Position numbers and translations under genes: made by a program. DNA of 11,010 nt from Pseudomonadota bacterium (GTDB taxonomy: Bacteria; Pseudomonadota; Gammaproteobacteria; Legionellales; Legionellaceae), in the NCBI GenBank assembly GCA_021807845.1, contig JAKBCM010000030.1, positions 1 through 11,010 of the forward strand, written 5' to 3'. Shown piece after piece: positions 6,206-11,010 of this stretch. Each line of letters opens with the position of its first letter. The stretch's first letter is position 1. The notes under the pieces are model-generated. The model did not search any database and was not told the origin of the DNA. It worked only from the letters and a program-made list of their open reading frames with translations.

Positions 6206-7237
6206 GATATCGCAGAACTATTAGGCTTTACCGTCAAAAATAATTCCTCCGATTTGCATTTATCGGCAGGTCTCCCTCCCATGATTAGAGTCGATGGGGA
6301 TTTACGAAAAATCAACGTTCCTCCTTTTGAACATAAGGATGTGATCAAGATCATCTATGACATCATGAATGACAAACAGCGTAAGGAATATGAAGAGCAT
6401 TTGGAAACCGATTTTTCTTTTGAAATTGCAAACTTGTCTCGTTTTCGTGTGAATGCCTTTAATCAAGCCCGTGGAGCAGGAGCCGTTTTTCGTACCATTC
6501 CTGCAAAGGTACTGACGATGACTGATTTGAACCTCCCACCTGTATTTGCTGAAATGGCATCATTCCCCAAAGGCTTGGTTTTGGTGACAGGACCTACGGG
6601 TTCTGGAAAAAGCACAACACTTGCGGCCATGATTGATTATATTAATGCAAATCGTTATGACCATATATTGACGGTAGAAGATCCCATCGAATTTGTTCAT
6701 ACCAGTCATAAGAGTTTAGTCAACCAGCGAGAAGTTCACCGTGATACGCATAGTTTTAGTGCGGCATTGCGATCTGCCTTACGTGAAGATCCAGATGTGA
6801 TATTGGTGGGTGAATTACGTGATCTTGAAACCATTCGTCTTGCGATGACTGCCGCTGAAACAGGTCATTTGGTCTTTGGCACCTTACATACCAATTCAGC
6901 GACCAAAACCATCAATCGTATCATCGATGTGTTTCCAGGGGATGAAAAATCGATGGTTCGGTCCATGCTATCTGAATCTTTACAGGCAGTGATTGCTCAA
7001 GGATTATTAAAGAAAGTTGGAGGAGGGCGTGTGGCTTCATTGGAAATTATGATTTGTAATTCGGCCATTCGCAATTTGATTCGTGAAGATAAAGTGGCAC
7101 AAATGTACTCGTCTATTCAAACAGGTCAAGCGCAGGGAATGATTACTCTGGATCAACATTTGACTCAGTTGGTGGAGCAAAATCTCATCACGCGCCAAAC
7201 GGCGCGTGATGTGGCTATCAATAAAACGCTTTTTTAG
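6203..7237 (+). CDS. pilT: Type IV pilus retraction ATPase, PilT
   Basis: This protein of 344 residues equals the length of Pseudomonas PilT. It is a hexameric cytoplasmic ATPase that depolymerises type IV pili and so drives twitching motility and DNA uptake. Visible in order are the N-terminal PAS-like region (SDLHLSAGLPPMIRVDGD, 16-33), Walker A GPTGSGKST (130-138), Asp box VEDPIEF (158-164), Walker B ILVGELRD (200-207), His box TGHLVFGTLHT (220-230) and the retraction-specific AIRNLIRE motif (288-295), which separates PilT from PilB-type extension ATPases. All key residues are present, so the enzyme looks intact. The ATG at 6203 is chosen on ribosome-site spacing and family start. It is divergent from the 218-residue gene and converges on the hydrolase gene. 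Its TAG stop is formed by a TA target base pair plus the first G of the inserted inverted-repeat element. Confidence 0.97.
   Translation: MDIAELLGFTVKNNSSDLHLSAGLPPMIRVDGDLRKINVPPFEHKDVIKIIYDIMNDKQRKEYEEHLETDFSFEIANLSRFRVNAFNQARGAGAVFRTIPAKVLTMTDLNLPPVFAEMASFPKGLVLVTGPTGSGKSTTLAAMIDYINANRYDHILTVEDPIEFVHTSHKSLVNQREVHRDTHSFSAALRSALREDPDVILVGELRDLETIRLAMTAAETGHLVFGTLHTNSATKTINRIIDVFPGDEKSMVRSMLSESLQAVIAQGLLKKVGGGRVASLEIMICNSAIRNLIREDKVAQMYSSIQTGQAQGMITLDQHLTQLVEQNLITRQTARDVAINKTLF
7186..7211 (+). repeat. Perfect 11-bp GC-rich hairpin inside pilT
   Basis: CATCACGCGCC (7186-7196) and GGCGCGTGATG (7201-7211) are perfect inverted repeats around the loop AAAC. They encode the end of LITRQTARDVA in PilT. 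A run of six T (7230-7235) starts 18 bases later, too far for a standard intrinsic terminator. Confidence 0.8.
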
Positions 7238-7293
7238 GGCGTGTCATCAATTAGGGTTTTCGGCCGACAATACTAATTGATGACACGCTCTAA
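7234..7293. mobile_element. MITE-like 54-bp inverted-repeat element with TA target duplication
   Basis: The arms GGGCGTGTCATCAATTAG (7237-7254) and CTAATTGATGACACGCTC (7273-7290) are inverted repeats with a single G/A difference, around an 18-base spacer that includes the palindrome CGGCCG. The 54-bp unit is flanked on each side by TA (7235-7236 and 7291-7292). Removing the unit and one TA gives cgcttttttaagcccaag, in which pilT would stop with TAA and the convergent hydrolase gene would also stop with TAA at the same codons. TA duplication and long terminal repeats are typical of small non-autonomous elements mobilised by TA-targeting transposases (IS630/Tc1-mariner type or some IS5 subgroups); the family is inference. 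No transposase is present. In RNA the arms would pair as a long hairpin, but no U-run follows on either strand, so it is not a standard intrinsic terminator. Confidence 0.65.
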
Positions 7294-8477
7294 GCCCAAG
7301 CAATTTTGGGATTTGGTTTCATAGGTTGATCGGCGCCAGGCTCTTCGTAAGTGCTTTTAACAAAATCGTAAAAAAAGGTATCTGCGCTTTTGCCAAACCG
7401 ATTCTGTAGATGAAAAAGAGGCGTCACATGATTGGGTTGGATTTCAGAATGAGTATTTTCCATTTTTCTCTGTTTAGATTGGTCTTTTTCCTTTTCTAAA
7501 GCAATGGGATCATCTTTCAAAAGTGCTTTTTTGGCTTGACGCTCTTCTTTCAGAGCCATATGAATCGATGCATAGTGGGGGATGATGCCATCATCTGTCG
7601 TAGACTCATTTCGAGATGCCTTAGGAGTACGCACAACGATATATTCTCTATTTTTTTCAGGAATACGCTTCATGGCTTTCCCCGCATGAATGTCCCATTG
7701 GGTTAAAGCCAGTGCAAGTTTAATACTTGAATTCACAACCCATTTTTTTAATGTGACGAAGATTGAGTCTGATTCAGTTGGTTCAGTCTTGATTGTTCCG
7801 ATAACGACATCAGAGATAGATGAGAAAGAGCGATTATTAAAGACATTAATGGGCATGCCTAGTTGATGAAAGTGAGCCGTGATAAGGGTTGCAATACTTG
7901 CCCCGAGAGAAAAGCCTTTTAACGTGATGTGTTTGGGTAAGACCCCTTGATCTAATAAGCGCTGAACTTGTGCAATGCCATCTGTGACCAAATCATGTTT
8001 TGATTGAACGCTACCGGTGCTTTCACGTACCCCTCTATAATTAAAACCAACAACGTGACAATTAAGCTCTGTTGCATCTTTTGCCATTTCAACGTGTTTT
8101 GTCTCATAACATTCAAGATTTCCAGGAAAGGAGATGATGTATTTTTGTTGTTCTGGAGGTCGCTCCATTTGAGCGTTCTGTGTGATTTCAAGGGTATCTA
8201 ACTCAGCGCCGTCATGGGTTATCACAGTGTGTTTTTGATAACTCAATGATGGGGTATTCAGGACAGAATAATCAGGAATGGCTTTAACCCCGAGTTGTGA
8301 AAAATCAAACCCTTGAGCTGGTAAAACCTTTTTTGAGATCTTTTCACCAAATAGCCAATTCCCAACATATTTTAGTAAATCCCAGATAAGGACTGGTGGA
8401 AAAATGACCCTGAGTCCAATGAAGGTAAACCATTCCCAGTAGGTATATTGAGGTTTAGTGATATGAAATTTGGCCAT
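7290..8477 (-). CDS. Alpha/beta hydrolase, SdbA/SidB-like (possible secreted effector)
   Basis: This 395-residue protein has an amphipathic/hydrophobic N-terminus (YWEWFTFIGLRVIFPPVLIW, 13-32) without an evident cleavage site. An alpha/beta hydrolase core follows: the strand YIISFPGN (113-120, oxyanion region), VVGFNYRG (142-149) and nucleophile elbow GFSLGA with S190. The likely acid is D295 or D296 in TTDDGIIP, and the likely catalytic His is H350 in QPNHVTPLFHL. This order, with the late acid and His, resembles the Legionella SidB/SdbA lipase-like family, several members of which are Dot/Icm-translocated. The C-terminus has a Glu pair (EE, 378-379) about 17 residues from the end, compatible with but not proof of an effector signal. 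A ribosome site AGGA (8487-8490) is 9 bases from the ATG and a good promoter lies upstream. Residues 311-346 are Lys/Glu-rich and probably an insertion. Substrate is unknown. Confidence 0.75.
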   Translation of the reverse strand: MAKFHITKPQYTYWEWFTFIGLRVIFPPVLIWDLLKYVGNWLFGEKISKKVLPAQGFDFSQLGVKAIPDYSVLNTPSLSYQKHTVITHDGAELDTLEITQNAQMERPPEQQKYIISFPGNLECYETKHVEMAKDATELNCHVVGFNYRGVRESTGSVQSKHDLVTDGIAQVQRLLDQGVLPKHITLKGFSLGASIATLITAHFHQLGMPINVFNNRSFSSISDVVIGTIKTEPTESDSIFVTLKKWVVNSSIKLALALTQWDIHAGKAMKRIPEKNREYIVVRTPKASRNESTTDDGIIPHYASIHMALKEERQAKKALLKDDPIALEKEKDQSKQRKMENTHSEIQPNHVTPLFHLQNRFGKSADTFFYDFVKSTYEEPGADQPMKPNPKIAWA

Positions 8478-8507
8478 TTGGGTTTATCCTAGATTAAATG
8501 TGACGAT

Positions 8508-8536
8508 ATTATGACATTAATTCAAATATAAATCAA
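8508..8536 (-). promoter_or_regulatory. Sigma70-like promoter for the hydrolase gene
   Basis: On the minus strand TTGATT (8531-8536, 4/6 to the -35) and CATAAT (8508-8513, 5/6 to the -10) are separated by exactly 17 bp in an AT-rich gap. The transcript would start near 8501 and carry a leader of about 24 bases with the AGGA ribosome site. Confidence 0.5.
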
Positions 8537-8555
8537 ATTGCAAATATATTAACCA

Positions 8556-9347
8556 TTAGTTGGTTCTGATGACCGGAATCAATGTTTGCAATAGAGCTTT
8601 GAACACTTTGGGTGTACCGGCAATGACATCGCCTGAGCGTAAATAATCTTCTCCTCCTTGTAGATCACTGATTAACCCTCCTGCTTCTTGAACCAAGAGG
8701 CAACCCGCTGCAATGTCCCAAGGGCGTAGACCAAATTCCCAGAATCCATCTAAACGACCGCTGGCAACATAAGCCAAATCAAGCGCTGCTGATCCCATAC
8801 GTCTGACGCCCGCACATTTCCCGACCATTGCGGAAAATGTAGGTAAGTAGCGTTCTGCTAGGGCCACATCTCGAAAAGGAAAACCTGTTCCAAGTAAGGA
8901 GGCTGAGAGTTGCGTTTGTTTTGAAACTCTCAAACGTCTATCGTTTAAGCGGGCGCCATGACCACGACTGGCATAGAAACATTCATGACGCAGAGGATCA
9001 TAAACCACTCCGTGCTAAATCCGATTTTTTACCTTCATGGCAACGGATACTGAAAAAAAAGGGAAGCCATGCAAAAAGTTGTTGGTTCCATCTAGCGGGT
9101 CAATGATCCATATGGTCTCAGCATGTTCATTGTGGAGTCCACTTTCTTCGGCAATGATTCCATGCTGGGGATAGGCTTTATGAATCGTATTGATGATCAG
9201 CTGTTCGGATTTGATATCCACCTCTGAAAAATATTCTTGAGCCGTTTTTGCCGTAACTTTGAGGTGGTCTACCTGTTCCACATGACGGGCAATGATGTCT
9301 CCCGCTTGTCTTGCGGCACCAATAGCGATATTTAATAGTGGGTGCAT
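8556..9347 (-). pseudogene. suhB: SuhB (inositol monophosphatase family), interrupted by an in-frame TAG
   Basis: The reading frame spans 263 codons, close to Escherichia coli SuhB (267 residues), and matches it from start to end except for one TAG at codon 111 (9015-9017). Upstream of it are MHPLLNIAIGAARQAG (1-16), the metal-binding AEES (66-69) and WIIDPLDGTNNF (80-91; D83, D86). Downstream in the same frame are HGVVYDPLRHE, GTGFPF, RRMGSAALDLAY and GLRPWDIAAG with the third metal ligand D211. Relatives have a Gln or Glu at the stop position, so a CAG-to-TAG transition is the simplest explanation. A product ending at codon 110 would lack D211 and be inactive. SuhB hydrolyses inositol phosphates and, in Escherichia coli, joins the rRNA antitermination complex. 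The start at 9347 fits the family; GAGAG (9355-9359) precedes it. The ORF extends upstream to 9401 but that part is not SuhB-like. A sequencing error, rare readthrough or two separate pieces remain possible. Confidence 0.85.
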
Positions 9348-9394
9348 GTGTATTCTCTCAACAAAACGAAGCATATTAACATAGATTGATTTTT

Positions 9395-9423
9395 TTGGCA
9401 TGAGAAGATGTTTGTTCTAAACT
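9395..9423 (+). promoter_or_regulatory. Candidate promoter for trmJ-iscS
   Basis: TTGGCA (9395-9400, 5/6 to the -35) and TAAACT (9418-9423, 4/6 to the -10) are 17 bp apart in the 106-bp gap between divergent suhB and trmJ. The transcript would start about 22 bases before the ATG, upstream of the ribosome site AGGA (9439-9442). Confidence 0.35.
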
Positions 9424-9453
9424 ATACAGCTATTTAACAGGACCCACGCATCT

Positions 9454-10188
9454 ATGAACGTTCAGTCGATCCGCATTATCTTAGTGGCTACCTCTCATCC
9501 TGGCAACATTGGCTCTACTGCGCGAGCGATGAAGACCATGGGATTTAGTCGGTTATATCTTGTGTCACCAAAATTATTTCCAGATTGGCGAGCAGAGGAG
9601 CTTGCTGCTGGTGCTCAAGATATTTTGGATGGGGCCGTTGTGACAGATTCATTACCCAAAGCACTTAGCGGGTGTCATTTGGTTTTGGCAACCAGCGCAA
9701 GACCCCGTGATCTTGCCTTACCTGGATTAACACCGGCGCTTGCAGCAGGCTTAGTTAGTGAAGCTGCTGATAGCACCGAAGTGGCTATTGTCTTTGGGCG
9801 TGAGCACGCGGGTTTAACCAATGATGAATTACTGCAGTGCCACTATCATATTCATATTCCAAGTGACCCCGTCTACAGTTCTTTGAATCTTGCGCAAGCT
9901 GTGCAAATTGTTGTTTATGAGCTGCGGATGAAATTATTAGCACCTAGTGCTGTTGTAGAAATGAGTCAAGATACACTCGCAACTGCTGAGGAAGTTGAAC
10001 AATTTTATGAGCATTTACAGCAAGTGTTGGTGATGATTGAGTTTCTAAAACCATCTAATCCAAAAAAGCTATTGCAACGACTTCGCCGTTTGTTTAATCG
10101 TACTAAGCTTGAAACGGTGGAAATCAATATTTTGCGAGGGATCTTAACCCAAATCACTTATATGATACAAAAAACGGATAAAAATTGA
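9454..10188 (+). CDS. trmJ: tRNA (cytidine/uridine-32-2'-O)-methyltransferase TrmJ
   Basis: This 244-residue SPOUT-class enzyme (Escherichia coli TrmJ: 246) transfers a methyl group from S-adenosylmethionine to the ribose of position 32 in tRNA anticodon loops. Signatures are [26 protein letters not shown] (6-31) with the conserved Arg24, [12 protein letters not shown] (77-88), the knot motif [14 protein letters not shown] (113-126) and [18 protein letters not shown] (141-158). The C-terminal helical dimer extension ends in [16 protein letters not shown] and ILRGIL, as in the family. AGGA (9439-9442) is 11 bases from the ATG. It is divergent from suhB. The TGA stop overlaps the next gene's ATG by one base (TGATG), so trmJ and the cysteine desulfurase are translationally coupled. 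Confidence 0.96.
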   Translation: MNVQSIRIILVATSHPGNIGSTARAMKTMGFSRLYLVSPKLFPDWRAEELAAGAQDILDGAVVTDSLPKALSGCHLVLATSARPRDLALPGLTPALAAGLVSEAADSTEVAIVFGREHAGLTNDELLQCHYHIHIPSDPVYSSLNLAQAVQIVVYELRMKLLAPSAVVEMSQDTLATAEEVEQFYEHLQQVLVMIEFLKPSNPKKLLQRLRRLFNRTKLETVEINILRGILTQITYMIQKTDKN

Positions 10189-11010
10189 TGAAAAAACGGC
10201 CTATTTATTTTGATTATATGGCAACCACACCCATCGATCCTGAAGTGGTTGAGTGTATGCTCCAATATATGGGACCCACCGGTCAGTTTGGTAATCCAGG
10301 TTCCATCACACACGAGTATGGAGTAAAGGCTGCCAAAGCAGTCCAAGAGGCGAGACATCAAGTAGCGAGTGTGGTTGGTGCTAGTGCTGAAGAGATTATC
10401 TTTACCTCGGGGGCGACAGAGGCCATTAATTTGGCCATTTTGGGAGGCGCTCGCTTTTATCAACAGAAAGGCCGACATGTGATCACGATGACAACCGAGC
10501 ATCGTGCAGTCTTAGATAGTTTTCGCCAATTAGCACGAGAACAATTTCAAGTGACTTATCTAGAACCCGAATCAGATGGTTTGTTAAACTTAGCCTCCTT
10601 AAAAGAGGCCTTACGTGATGACACCATTTTGGTATCTATCATGCAGGTCAATAATGAAATTGGGGTGATTCAAGATATAGAGGCTATTGGTGAGCTATTA
10701 AAAGGCAAAGGAATCATCTTTCACGTTGATGCGGCACAGAGTGCGGGAAAAATTGCCATTGATTTGCAAACGCTACCGGTTGATTTGATGTCATTTTCAG
10801 CGCATAAGAATTATGGCCCAAAGGGCGTTGGCGCTTTGTATGTAAAACAAAAACCACGTATTCGTCTTCAAGCACAGAGCTTTGGGGGGGGGCAAGAGCA
10901 TGGGTTGCGATCAGGGACTTTAGCAACGCATCAGATTGTAGGGATGGGCGAGGCTTTTGCTTTAACTGAGCGCATAAGGGTCCCTGAAGAGACGCATTTA
11001 CGCCGATTAC
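10188..11010 (+). CDS. iscS: Cysteine desulfurase IscS (5' part, runs off the window edge)
   Basis: The first 274 residues are in the window and are open to its end; the gene is partial on the right. IscS is a PLP enzyme that removes sulfur from cysteine to supply Fe-S clusters and thiolated tRNAs. Alignment to Escherichia coli IscS is direct: FDYMATTP (8-15), FGNPGS (34-39), [13 protein letters not shown] (72-84), TEHRAVLD (103-110; H105), [14 protein letters not shown] (151-164), [10 protein letters not shown] (179-188; D181, Q184) and the PLP lysine K207 in [32 protein letters not shown] (232-245) follows. The active-site Cys (near 328 in Escherichia coli) lies beyond the window, so I cannot check it. 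The ATG at 10188 overlaps the trmJ stop. iscR, which normally lies between trmJ and iscS in gammaproteobacteria, is missing. It contains a run of nine G (10884-10892) encoding Gly-Gly-Gly. Confidence 0.93.
   Translation, partial: MKKRPIYFDYMATTPIDPEVVECMLQYMGPTGQFGNPGSITHEYGVKAAKAVQEARHQVASVVGASAEEIIFTSGATEAINLAILGGARFYQQKGRHVITMTTEHRAVLDSFRQLAREQFQVTYLEPESDGLLNLASLKEALRDDTILVSIMQVNNEIGVIQDIEAIGELLKGKGIIFHVDAAQSAGKIAIDLQTLPVDLMSFSAHKNYGPKGVGALYVKQKPRIRLQAQSFGGGQEHGLRSGTLATHQIVGMGEAFALTERIRVPEETHLRRL

Noticed and set aside
7234..7293. Inverted repeat as a standard bidirectional intrinsic terminator
   Set aside because: No run of U follows the stem on either strand; the T-run precedes it on the plus strand. 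The TA flanks fit an insertion better.
8556..9017. suhB as two independent genes
   Set aside because: Both pieces are in the same frame, separated only by one stop codon and together match one full SuhB.
9348..9401. Upstream extension of the suhB frame (MPKKSIYVNM...)
   Set aside because: SuhB proteins begin at MHPLLNIA-like sequence; the extension has no family similarity and overlaps the probable suhB promoter zone.
10158..10502. 114-codon minus-strand frame opposite the start of iscS
   Set aside because: It lies antisense to clearly conserved trmJ and iscS sequence and has no recognisable features of its own.

Overview
The window looks like chromosomal DNA from a gammaproteobacterium of moderate GC content. 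Several features suggest the Legionella/Coxiella group (Legionellales): a DUF2845-type secreted protein, an SdbA/SidB-like alpha/beta hydrolase, and a pilT | yggS-proC-yggT block next to a suhB-trmJ-iscS block. This placement is inference from remembered gene content, not from a search.

Layout. (1) 18-794 (+) is an ElyC/YdcF-type DUF218 envelope protein. It converges with, and overlaps by 6 bp, a 96-residue conserved-looking protein of unknown function (789-1079, -). (2) Positions 1241-5297 (-) form a run transcribed right to left: an SdaC/HAAAP-type amino acid permease, then yggS (PLP homeostasis), proC (proline synthesis), yggT (membrane protein) and a secreted DUF2845-like protein. The permease and yggS are 7 bp apart and yggS/proC share an ATGA overlap. 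A good sigma70-like promoter lies in front of the permease. (3) 5381-6037 (-) is an unrecognised 218-residue protein, divergent from pilT. (4) 6203-7237 (+) is pilT, the type IV pilus retraction ATPase. It converges on an alpha/beta hydrolase (7290-8477, -) whose relatives include secreted effectors. Between them lies a 54-bp inverted-repeat element flanked by TA. Removing it in silico restores a site where both genes still stop at the same codon. (5) 8556-9347 (-) is suhB, interrupted by one in-frame TAG codon. It is divergent from trmJ (9454-10188, +), whose stop overlaps the start of an iscS-type cysteine desulfurase that runs off the right edge.

Themes. The right-hand genes connect RNA modification with Fe-S/sulfur trafficking. 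The yggS-proC pair connects PLP and amino acid metabolism, plausibly with the co-transcribed permease. The main oddities are the MITE-like element sitting exactly in two convergent stop codons, the amber codon in suhB, the two extra genes separating pilT from yggS, and the absence of iscR between trmJ and iscS. I see no tRNA, rRNA, CRISPR array or intact transposase. No gene-free stretch exceeds about 165 bases.
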